Under the pieces are notes generated by a model. The model did not search any database, was not told the origin of the DNA, and saw only the letters and a list, made by a program, of their open reading frames with translations. From the NCBI GenBank assembly GCA_002389765.1, contig DGQM01000023.1, positions 1 to 48,799 on the forward strand: 48,799 nucleotides of DNA, read 5' to 3'. Below are positions 40,981-47,794 of the stretch, in pieces (position 1 is the stretch's first letter; every line of letters begins with the position of its first letter). Source of the stretch: Bacteroidetes bacterium UBA4414 (GTDB taxonomy: Bacteria > Bacteroidota > Bacteroidia > Chitinophagales > Chitinophagaceae). The position numbers and the translations under genes are program-made.

Positions 40981-41520
40981 ATGTTGTACGACAAAAACAA
41001 CGTGATAGTTGTAAACGAGAAAGACGAATGGTTGGGCTCTATGGAAAAACTTCAAGCTCATAAAGAAGGTGTACTGCACAGAGCCTTTTCCGTATTCGTA
41101 GTGAATGATAAAAATGAATTGTTGTTGCAACAACGCGCAGAGGATAAATACCACTCTGGCGGCTTGTGGAGCAACACATGTTGTTCTCACCCTGCACCGG
41201 GAGAAAGCACTACAGCAGCAGCACACAGAAGGCTGCAGGAAGAAATGGGCTTCGACTGCGATATTGAAAAAATATTCGAACTCCGCTATAAATCAGACGT
41301 AGGAAACGGGCTGATTGAAAACGAATACGACCACATCTTTATAGGTTACCACAACGGCACAGCAAAGTTGAATAGCAGCGAAGCTAAAGATGCAAAGTTT
41401 GTAGGTATTGAAGAACTATTAAGCTGGATGAAGAAAGAGCCACAAGCATTTACTGCATGGTTCCATCTTGCAGTACCACGTTTTATAGACTACCTTACAC
41501 AACAAGAAAAAGCTGCCTGA
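40981..41520 (+). CDS. idi: Isopentenyl-diphosphate delta-isomerase (type 1, Nudix)
   Basis: 179 residues. Type I isomerase interconverts IPP and DMAPP using a Nudix fold. The catalytic Cys is in WSNTCCSHP, the metal His and Glu sites in LHRAFSVFVV, AAHRRLQEEMGF (Nudix helix) and EYDHIFIG. A GAGGAG Shine-Dalgarno-like sequence (40974-40979) sits two bases before the ATG, unusual in a phylum that rarely uses one. Cotranscription with crtB ties precursor supply to carotenoid synthesis. The final TGA is followed after five bases by the crtD-like TTG start. Confidence 0.95.
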   Translation: MLYDKNNVIVVNEKDEWLGSMEKLQAHKEGVLHRAFSVFVVNDKNELLLQQRAEDKYHSGGLWSNTCCSHPAPGESTTAAAHRRLQEEMGFDCDIEKIFELRYKSDVGNGLIENEYDHIFIGYHNGTAKLNSSEAKDAKFVGIEELLSWMKKEPQAFTAWFHLAVPRFIDYLTQQEKAA

Positions 41521-41525
41521 TTATT

Positions 41526-43004
41526 TTGAGTACACCTTCCAAGAAAGCCATCATCATAGGTTCGGGAATAGCGGGTCTTGCAAGTGCTGCAAGATTGGCA
41601 TCGCGAGGCTATGATGTACATGTGTTTGAGAAAAACGATTTCTTCGGCGGCAAGCTGGCACTGCACGTGCAAGATGGCTATGCATTTGATATGGGGCCTT
41701 CCATTTTTACACAACCTTTTGTACTGGAGGACCTATTCAATTTCTGTGGCAAAAAATTCAGCGATTATTTCAGATACAAGAATCTTACGGTTAATACACA
41801 CAATTTCTTCAACGACGGCACAGTCATACATGCCTACAAAGGCAAAGAAAAGTTTGTGGCAGAGATACGTGAAAAATTGCAGATAGATACATCGCGCCTT
41901 GAAAGCTACCTGCTGGAAGCGGAGCGTATGTATAATGATATCGGCAAGATATTTCTGGACGAGCATATACACGACCTGCAAACATGGACAACAGCTCGCA
42001 TACCCAAAGCACTAAAAACGCTTAAGTGGCAATACCTGCTGAAATCTATGCACGATTATCACGAGCAAAAACTACAGCATCCTAAACTGGTGCAGATGTT
42101 CGATAGGTTTTCTACCTACAATGGTTCTAATCCATTTGAAGCACCTGCTATGCTGAGCATGATAGCACATCTTGAAATGAACGATGGTGCTTACTATCCC
42201 GAAGGTGGCATGATAAGTATACCAAATGCTGTGTACAAACTATGCAACGACTTGGGCGTACAGTTTCATTTCAACAGCAAAGTTGAGCGCATCATATTGG
42301 AAGATGGCAAAGCAAAAGGCATTGTTACAAATGGTAAAGAGCACCGTGCAGATATCGTAGTTACAAACAGCGATGTATTTTATAGCTACAACGATTTGCT
42401 GCAAGACAAAGAAAAAGGCACTGATATTGGCAAAATGGAACGTAGCACCAGTGCTATGATTTTTTATTGGGGCATTAATAAGGAATACCCACAGCTTGAT
42501 TTGCACAACCTCTTCTTCTCCGATAATTATCGTGAGGAGTTCGACCATATATGTAAGTTGAAAAAGCCATATCACGACTCAACTATCTACATCAACATTA
42601 CATCAAAAATGGAGTCTCAGCATGCACCTGCAGGTTGCGAAAATTGGTTTGTATTTGTAAACAAGCCTGCCATTATAGAGGCAGATGAAGACAAAGTAAC
42701 AGCTGAGATACGTAAACACACGATTGTTAAGCTAAGTCGCCTGCTGGGTGAGGATATTACGCCGTATATCGCTACAGAACATACACTTACACCAACATCT
42801 ATACAAAGCCGTACCAATAGCTATCTGGGGGCATTATATGGTACTGCATCCAACAATAAGATGGCTGCATTCAAACGCCACAGCAATGTATCATCTCAAT
42901 ACAAAGGATTGTACTTTGCAGGTGGAAGTGTACACCCCGGTGGGGGCATACCTCTCTGCCTGCGTTCGGCAAAGCTGGCTGTAGATAAAATACTTACTGC
43001 TTAG
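41526..43004 (+). CDS. CrtD-like carotenoid 3,4-desaturase (second phytoene-desaturase-family oxidoreductase)
   Basis: 492 residues from TTG 41526, five bases after the idi stop codon. The longer frame from 41457 would overlap idi and put an odd 23-residue leader before the FAD motif KKAIIIGSGIAGLASAARLA. It shares the CrtI fold (FDMGPSIFTQP, YYPEGGMISIP) but ends YFAGGSVHPGGGIPLCLRSAKLAVDKIL, with HPGGGIPL, typical of 1-hydroxycarotenoid 3,4-desaturases (CrtD) rather than of GVPPSLISG in phytoene desaturase. It would add a double bond near the psi end group of a hydroxylated carotenoid. The exact substrate is inferred. It overlaps the convergent beta-helix gene by 4 bp. Confidence 0.85.
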   Translation: MSTPSKKAIIIGSGIAGLASAARLASRGYDVHVFEKNDFFGGKLALHVQDGYAFDMGPSIFTQPFVLEDLFNFCGKKFSDYFRYKNLTVNTHNFFNDGTVIHAYKGKEKFVAEIREKLQIDTSRLESYLLEAERMYNDIGKIFLDEHIHDLQTWTTARIPKALKTLKWQYLLKSMHDYHEQKLQHPKLVQMFDRFSTYNGSNPFEAPAMLSMIAHLEMNDGAYYPEGGMISIPNAVYKLCNDLGVQFHFNSKVERIILEDGKAKGIVTNGKEHRADIVVTNSDVFYSYNDLLQDKEKGTDIGKMERSTSAMIFYWGINKEYPQLDLHNLFFSDNYREEFDHICKLKKPYHDSTIYINITSKMESQHAPAGCENWFVFVNKPAIIEADEDKVTAEIRKHTIVKLSRLLGEDITPYIATEHTLTPTSIQSRTNSYLGALYGTASNNKMAAFKRHSNVSSQYKGLYFAGGSVHPGGGIPLCLRSAKLAVDKILTA

Positions 43005-44443
43005 TTTTCGTAACAACCAATATCAGGTGTAGACGGGTCACGTGGTTTACCGTCCAAATCGCTTGTTACAGCGGGTGTTAATGGCAACCCCTTAGCAATG
43101 GCAGGTGAGCCTGATTTGAGTCTGAAATTGAATGCCTGATAATTCTCGAACTGCGGATCCTGATTCAGTATACAATTAGTCACAACAGCATCAGACGATA
43201 ATGCTTCTGCATTTTTTATCAGGCAATTATTCAGGCTTACATTGAATGTATTATTACCACGCTTTTTGATGAAACATTCATTTTCTAAAGAGCCCCAGAT
43301 AATGCAGTTATCTAACTGAGCAATCAAATCGCCCGATACATAGCTTACATCATCAATATCTCTGTAGTTTATCAATGCCAATACCGGATTATCTATGTGG
43401 CTAATTTTATTACTGCTATAGGTAATCAAATCACAATGACGTAGATAGTACCCCCCGCCTTCAAATGTTGCCAATGTCTGCGCACCACATGCATTAATCA
43501 AGCAGTTTTCTGCTACCAACGTACTACCAAATGCAAGTATACCATAGCCTATAGAATTCTCAACAATACAATTGCGCATTGTGAGCATAGCTTTTGAGTC
43601 ATTAATTGTATCCTGATTGATTTGTATAGCGGCGGGAGAGAATACACCACTACCCAATTTGGTACTGTTGCCGCAGTTGCGCAGTATCACATAGTTCATC
43701 AGGTTATCGTGACTGGTTTTATTGAAGTATAAACCACCCCACTCACCGGGGTAGCCTACGTTGCCAAAATATTTCCTGTCCAATCTGTCTCCCTGAAAGA
43801 CGATACTATCTTTCTTCGTACCAACTGCATTTAGTGTCCCCCATATCAGCAAGCGGCTGTCTGCATGTACATATATTCTGCAACCTGCAGGTATTGTCAG
43901 TGTTTCTCCAGCATCAATCAGTGCGTTATTGATGATGACATAAGGCTTATCCGTTTTCCACGTTTGCGTCTTCATCACACTGTCGCGTATATAGTATGCA
44001 TTCTGTCCGTAAGCCATAAACGGAATGGAAAACGCTTTACCATTCATCGTAGCAACCAGCTTATCATGTACTACAAATGGAATAGTACTATCGTTCGGAT
44101 TAATATTGACAGTGGCAAACACATACATGCTATCCTTTGCTGCCAGCTCTACGTTCGATACATCATTACCAGGTATACCATTCACATTCAGCTTAAAGTA
44201 AGAACTACTACCTGTTTGCAGTTTGATATTGCTGATGTTTACCTTCTGGTCTTGCGGATTGTAAATCTTTACCTGTGCAGTATAGCTACCCATCGTAGTA
44301 AACACGGTATCAAAATTGAGGGTATCAACCGAAAACCGTAGCTCACCACCTGTATTCAGGAACTTCTCTTTTTTGCACGATGTATTAAAAACGGTCATCA
44401 ATGCTACAAAGAGCAGAATGATGCCGGCCGTAAATCTATTCAT
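43001..44443 (-). CDS. Lipoprotein with parallel beta-helix domain
   Basis: 480 residues. The N-terminus MNRFTAGIILLFVALMTVFNTSC ends in a lipobox (FNTSC), followed by KKEKF, so it should be a lipoprotein. Residues about 30-140 form a beta-sandwich (SVDTLNFDTVFTTMGSYTAQVKIYNP, the 'F.tv.....~...~.v.Np' start of choice-of-anchor or HYDIN-like domains). Residues about 190-430 show right-handed beta-helix strands with repeated 'N.iv.ns.~G.~.~.~' turns (MRNCIVENSIGYGILAF, AENCLINACG, LDNCIIWGSL, LNNCLIKNAE). The end SPAIAKGLPLTPAVTSDLDGKPRDPSTPDIGCYE is the common closing loop of Bacteroidota beta-helix surface proteins. No catalytic residues are recognised; it may bind polysaccharide. Confidence 0.83.
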   Translation of the reverse strand: MNRFTAGIILLFVALMTVFNTSCKKEKFLNTGGELRFSVDTLNFDTVFTTMGSYTAQVKIYNPQDQKVNISNIKLQTGSSSYFKLNVNGIPGNDVSNVELAAKDSMYVFATVNINPNDSTIPFVVHDKLVATMNGKAFSIPFMAYGQNAYYIRDSVMKTQTWKTDKPYVIINNALIDAGETLTIPAGCRIYVHADSRLLIWGTLNAVGTKKDSIVFQGDRLDRKYFGNVGYPGEWGGLYFNKTSHDNLMNYVILRNCGNSTKLGSGVFSPAAIQINQDTINDSKAMLTMRNCIVENSIGYGILAFGSTLVAENCLINACGAQTLATFEGGGYYLRHCDLITYSSNKISHIDNPVLALINYRDIDDVSYVSGDLIAQLDNCIIWGSLENECFIKKRGNNTFNVSLNNCLIKNAEALSSDAVVTNCILNQDPQFENYQAFNFRLKSGSPAIAKGLPLTPAVTSDLDGKPRDPSTPDIGCYEN

Positions 44444-44509
44444 CTGGTATTATCAGGATTTGCTAAATCTATGAACGTAAATATCCATCATTTATTTTAA
44501 ACATTCAGC

Positions 44510-44540
44510 TTTGCTTTGCCGCATCCAGCCATTACTTTTG
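44510..44540 (+). promoter_or_regulatory. Promoter of the SAM hydrolase-type gene
   Basis: TTTG at 44510-44513 and TACTTTTG at 44533-44540 are 19 bp apart, a full -33/-7 match. The expected start of transcription is around 44547, so the ATG at 44549 would have almost no leader. Confidence 0.65.
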
Positions 44541-44548
44541 CCCTTTGT

Positions 44549-45343
44549 ATGGCATGTATCACGTTGTTATCAGACTTTGGCCTGCAAGATGCCGCTGTGG
44601 CGTCTGTTAAAGGCTTGCTGTTTCAACATGCCCCTGCATTGCCTGTGTTCGATATATCGCATATGGCAGAGCCCTATCACATGCAGCAGGCAAGCTACCT
44701 GCTCAAAATGGCTTATGGTAATTTCCCTAAGGGAAGCTTCCATGTCGTGCTGTGTGATGTGTACCATGTAGCCAAACCTACGATGGTACTCTGCATGAAA
44801 GACGGGCACTATTTCCTGACGCCGGACAATGGTATTGTTCCGTTGGCATTTTTCAACAAATACGATGCTGCATGGCGCTGTTATGACATGGCAGAAGGCC
44901 ACAATATTAACGACTGGATAGTAGAGGCTGCCGAGGTCATTAAACGCGTTAGTGAGGCATCAGACATCAATGCGCTAGACTATGAGCCACATACCATGAG
45001 CAACAAGCTGGTACATTGGCAGCCAACACTTGTTGGCAATACGCTTGAATGCCATGTGATGCATATTGACAGGTTTGAGAACGTAATCCTAAACCTGACG
45101 AAAGAAACATTTGAAAACAGCAGGCGTGGCCGCAATTTCCGCATACAGTTTGCACGCCATACCGTTACAGAAATTAGCAATGCTTATGCCGATGTGCGAA
45201 TGGATGATATATTATGCTGGTTCAACAGTACGGGGCATTTGGAAATAGCCATCAATCGAGGCAAGGCTGCCAGTATGCTTGGGTTGAAGCTGGATAAAGA
45301 AAAGCACTTGCTATACACAACTATTAAAATAGATTTTGAATGA
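44549..45343 (+). CDS. SAM hydroxide adenosyltransferase / SAM hydrolase family protein (DUF62)
   Basis: 264 residues from ATG 44549 (MACITLLSDFGLQDAAVASVKGLL). I rejected the TTG at 44516 because it lies within the promoter and because family members start 'ITLxTDFG'. Further blocks: PVFDISHMAEPYHMQQASYLLKMAYGNFPKGSFHVVLCD (key HxxxPxxxxxA and FPxGSxHxVV-D), then DGHYFLTPDNGIVPLAF with the conserved PDNG, and HVMHIDRFENVILNLT with the D-x-FGN-like position changed to DRFEN. The family splits S-adenosylmethionine (or halogenates it in the fluorinase relatives), giving adenosine and methionine in the common bacterial enzymes. It overlaps the next gene by 4 bp (ATGA). Confidence 0.87.
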   Translation: MACITLLSDFGLQDAAVASVKGLLFQHAPALPVFDISHMAEPYHMQQASYLLKMAYGNFPKGSFHVVLCDVYHVAKPTMVLCMKDGHYFLTPDNGIVPLAFFNKYDAAWRCYDMAEGHNINDWIVEAAEVIKRVSEASDINALDYEPHTMSNKLVHWQPTLVGNTLECHVMHIDRFENVILNLTKETFENSRRGRNFRIQFARHTVTEISNAYADVRMDDILCWFNSTGHLEIAINRGKAASMLGLKLDKEKHLLYTTIKIDFE

Positions 45344-45636
45344 TAGTACGCATCGTACAAATGACATTTGAGCCAAGTAATGTGGGAGATTTTCTTGCAT
45401 TGTTTGAGGAACGCAAACAACTCATTCGCCACTTTGAAGGTTGCAAACATTTGGAACTATGGCAAGATGCACATGCATCTAATGTATTCTTCACCTACAG
45501 TATGTGGGATAGTGAAGAGCATCTGAATCACTATCGCTTTTCGGAGCTTTTTAAAGATACATGGTCGCGTACCAAAGCATTATTTGCCGATAAGCCACAG
45601 GCTTGGAGTGTAAATCAACGTATGATTATAGAATAA
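45340..45636 (+). CDS. Antibiotic biosynthesis monooxygenase-like (ABM, dimeric alpha-beta barrel) protein
   Basis: 98 residues. The start ATG overlaps the SAM hydrolase stop codon (ATGA), so translation is coupled. MIVRIVQMTFEPSNVGDFLALFEERKQLIRHFEGCKHLELWQD, then VFFTYSMWDSEEHLNHYRFSELFKDTW, follow the ferredoxin-like strand-helix-strand layout of ABM proteins: 'F.~~...~.~f.......i..~pGc~~l.l..d', 'f..y..W.s.e.l..~~.S~.f...w'. Family members include quinol monooxygenases and heme-degrading enzymes. No heme-ligand set is recognised, so the activity is open. It ends at a strong bidirectional terminator. Confidence 0.82.
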   Translation: MIVRIVQMTFEPSNVGDFLALFEERKQLIRHFEGCKHLELWQDAHASNVFFTYSMWDSEEHLNHYRFSELFKDTWSRTKALFADKPQAWSVNQRMIIE

Positions 45637-45669
45637 GAAAACGGGGCCGATTAGCCCCGTTTTCTTTTA
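45636..45669. terminator. Bidirectional terminator between ABM-like and HIT genes
   Basis: AGAAAACGGGGC (45636-45647) pairs with GCCCCGTTTTCT (45654-45665) over 12 bp with a six-base loop, followed by TTTT. It serves both convergent units. Confidence 0.88.
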
Positions 45670-46059
45670 CATATTGTCGATGATTGTTTGCTGAATTTGT
45701 TTGAACTGTTCTTCGTTCAATTTCAGTTTATCACGCGTAAAGTTCAAATCATCTGCATTATTGATCGGCACAAGATGCATATGCGCATGTGGCACTTCAA
45801 GGCCAATAACACTGATACCACACCTGTTGCAATCAAAAGACTTTTCGATAGCCTTAGCTATTGGTTTTGCAAACAGTAACCATTTAGCAAGATATTCGTC
45901 GCTTACATCAAATACTTTATCTATTTCTACTTTTGGCACTACCAATACGTGCCCTTCAGCCATCGGGAAGATGTCGAGAAATGCAAAGAACATATCATCT
46001 TCTGCTATCTTGTAAGATGGTATTTCACCTGCTATTATCTTGCTGAATATAGTGGCCAT
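45667..46059 (-). CDS. HIT family nucleotide-binding hydrolase (HINT-like)
   Basis: 130 residues. MATIFSKIIAGEIPSYKIAEDD is the usual HINT start (IFxKIIxGEIPxxxVYED), followed by FLDIFPMAEGHVLVVPK and the triad motif VPHAHMHLVPI (HxHxHxx), with the middle His as the nucleophile. These proteins hydrolyse AMP-lysine or similar purine nucleoside phosphoramidates. Its start codon overlaps the greA stop codon by one base (TAATG), so the two genes are translationally coupled. Nothing unusual is seen in the sequence. Confidence 0.95.
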   Translation of the reverse strand: MATIFSKIIAGEIPSYKIAEDDMFFAFLDIFPMAEGHVLVVPKVEIDKVFDVSDEYLAKWLLFAKPIAKAIEKSFDCNRCGISVIGLEVPHAHMHLVPINNADDLNFTRDKLKLNEEQFKQIQQTIIDNM

Positions 46060-46532
46060 TATGCAGAGATGTTTTCTACTTTAAACTTGAGCATACCACT
46101 TGGTACAGATATTTCGGCTACTTCGCCCACCTTCTTGCCCAATAAGCCTTTACCAATTGGCGAAGTAATAGATATTTTACCCGCTTTCAGGTCGGCTTCT
46201 GTTTCAGATACAAGTTGATATTCAACAACTTTTTTAGTACCCATGTTTGTAAGCTTTACCCTACTAAGGATAGATACCTTACTCATATCAAGGTCTTTGG
46301 CATCAATAATCCTTGCTGTAGCAATTGCATTCTCAAGCTGGGCAATTTTAGCCTCGTGATAGCCCTGTGCTTCCTTAGCGGCATCATACTCAGCATTTTC
46401 CTTCAAGTCGCCTTTTTCGCGTGCATCTGCAATAGCACGCGCTATTTCAGCTCGTCCTACAGTCTTCAGTTGCGTCAGTTCTTCCCTCATTTGTTCCAAA
46501 GTCTCTTTGGTAACATAATTTACTCCTGCCAT
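46059..46532 (-). CDS. greA: Transcription elongation factor GreA
   Basis: 157 residues, standard size. GreA enters the RNA polymerase secondary channel and stimulates cleavage of the RNA 3' end in backtracked complexes. The N-terminal coiled coil (MAGVNYVTKETLEQMREELTQLKT, then EIARAIADAREKGDLKENAEYDAAKEAQG) carries the acidic tip residues Asp-Leu-x-Glu-Asn-x-Glu-Tyr, and the C-terminal domain has VEYQLVSETEADLKAGKISITSPIGKGLLGKKVGE (key GLLGKKVGE). It is upstream of the HIT gene with a one-base overlap. Confidence 0.97.
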   Translation of the reverse strand: MAGVNYVTKETLEQMREELTQLKTVGRAEIARAIADAREKGDLKENAEYDAAKEAQGYHEAKIAQLENAIATARIIDAKDLDMSKVSILSRVKLTNMGTKKVVEYQLVSETEADLKAGKISITSPIGKGLLGKKVGEVAEISVPSGMLKFKVENISA

Positions 46533-46566
46533 GCGCGGTAAACTTTACATTATTAATTGAAATCTG

Positions 46567-46605
46567 AAAAAAATACAACGCTTCTGTTTTTAGCAGAAGC
46601 GTTGT
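46567..46605 (-). terminator. Terminator of the PorV-like gene
   Basis: On the minus strand ACAACGCTTCTG (46605-46594) pairs with CAGAAGCGTTGT (46586-46575) over 12 bp around a seven-base loop, followed by A and seven T residues. It separates the porV-like unit from greA. Confidence 0.9.
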
Positions 46606-46630
46606 GTATTCAAAAATAAGGAATTTTCGA

Positions 46631-47734
46631 TTAACGGATGAAACGTAGTGAAAATACGTGTACACCTGTTGCCGGACGCTGAGTCGGACGGAATGAATAA
46701 TCTATAGCCAACATAGGACCAGTTTCACCAATACGAGTTTGTACTGTAGCGCCTGCGCTTATACCAGTATACATAGTAGTGCTGTTTGCAGTACCTATAT
46801 TCTTTTCATAACGATAAGCACCGCGCAGCATAAACATCTCTTTGTAAGAGTATTCAACACCTAAGCCCAGAAAATCATTATTGAACGAGTTAGATGTAAA
46901 GTTTGCCATTGGCGTTACTCTGTGCTTTGGTATTGCCGCAGCAGCATCTGTAGCTTGCGCATCTGTAGCAGGTTGATTTGTTTCATCCAGATAAAAATCA
47001 TAAGCTACACCGAAGTTCAGATATGTAGGCATTTCAAACTTCTCTGCAGGAACCAAAGTATTCATAGGATACTCACCCTGTGCAGCAATATTTTCTGTAC
47101 TAAAACCACTACCTGCAAAACGCATGTTAGTACCAATATTACGCAACGTAATACCAAAGTGGAAGTTATCCCTTTTACCTGTTACATACTGTATGCCGGC
47201 TTCAAATGCTAAACCACTGGCTTTAACGTTTGATATCTGCTCAGAAACAAATGTAGCGCCAACACCAGCGTGTATTGTCTTAGAGAAAGACTTAGCGTAG
47301 CCAACTTGCATATTAAACAATTGTGGCTTATACACACCGGATGTACCAGTTGGATTATTATAATCCGTGATAGTAATCTCACCCATGCTCAATGCCATGA
47401 TATTAACACCAAGTGTACCGGAGTTTTTACCCATTTTCTGAGCAAACCCAAGATTATTAACACCTATGTTGCTACCTCTAAGGAAAAGGCTGTATGAAGC
47501 ACCAAGTTCAGTTTTATTTACAAAAGCAAGACCTGCAATGTTTGTTTTCATTGCATCCACACCTCTTACCTGTGCAGTATTCATACCAAATACGCCTGTG
47601 CTCTGCCCCCAAGGGTTTATAAGCAATTCAGAAGCCCCTGCCTGACCAGTACGATCTTTGTTACCTGCTAACACCTGCGTAGTAGTACCCAATGCAATAG
47701 CTGCAACAAGAACTCCAGTAGATATTTTTTTCAT
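46631..47734 (-). CDS. PorV/PorQ-family outer-membrane barrel protein (type IX secretion-associated)
   Basis: 367 residues with a signal peptide (MKKISTGVLVAAIALGTTTQVLAG). The mature start NKDRTGQAGASELLINPWGQSTGVFGMNTAQVRGVDAMKTNIAGLAF (key GQAGASELLINP and the G-x-x-A-x-x-NxAGL pattern) is the PorV/PorQ-like opening. Barrel strands follow throughout, and the end VHVFSLRFIR is an aromatic-terminated last strand. PorV shuttles T9SS substrates from the Sov pore to the attachment complex. I cannot separate a true PorV from paralogues that serve one particular large substrate. The preceding gene on the same strand encodes such a large surface protein, which favours a dedicated partner. A hairpin lies between them. 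Confidence 0.8.
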   Translation of the reverse strand: MKKISTGVLVAAIALGTTTQVLAGNKDRTGQAGASELLINPWGQSTGVFGMNTAQVRGVDAMKTNIAGLAFVNKTELGASYSLFLRGSNIGVNNLGFAQKMGKNSGTLGVNIMALSMGEITITDYNNPTGTSGVYKPQLFNMQVGYAKSFSKTIHAGVGATFVSEQISNVKASGLAFEAGIQYVTGKRDNFHFGITLRNIGTNMRFAGSGFSTENIAAQGEYPMNTLVPAEKFEMPTYLNFGVAYDFYLDETNQPATDAQATDAAAAIPKHRVTPMANFTSNSFNNDFLGLGVEYSYKEMFMLRGAYRYEKNIGTANSTTMYTGISAGATVQTRIGETGPMLAIDYSFRPTQRPATGVHVFSLRFIR

Positions 47735-47760
47735 AAGAATCTTATGTTATTTAAAATTGT

Positions 47761-47780
47761 GGGCCGGCCGCAACCGGCCC
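47761..47780 (-). promoter_or_regulatory. GC-rich hairpin between the large surface protein gene and the PorV-like gene
   Basis: GGGCCGG pairs with CCGGCCC over 7 bp with a six-base loop in an otherwise AT-rich 60-bp gap. It has no clean T run on the minus strand (CACAATTTT follows), so it may be an attenuator or mRNA-stability element rather than a full terminator. Confidence 0.45.
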
Positions 47781-47794
47781 TTAATTATATTCTA

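Noticed and set aside
41457..41525. ATG start of the second desaturase within idi
   Set aside because: It would add 23 residues before the FAD motif and overlap idi by 64 bp; TTG 41526 puts the Rossmann motif at the normal position.
44516..44548. TTG start of the SAM hydrolase-type gene
   Set aside because: It lies between the -33 and -7 boxes, so it would be upstream of the transcript, and family members start at ITLxxDFG.
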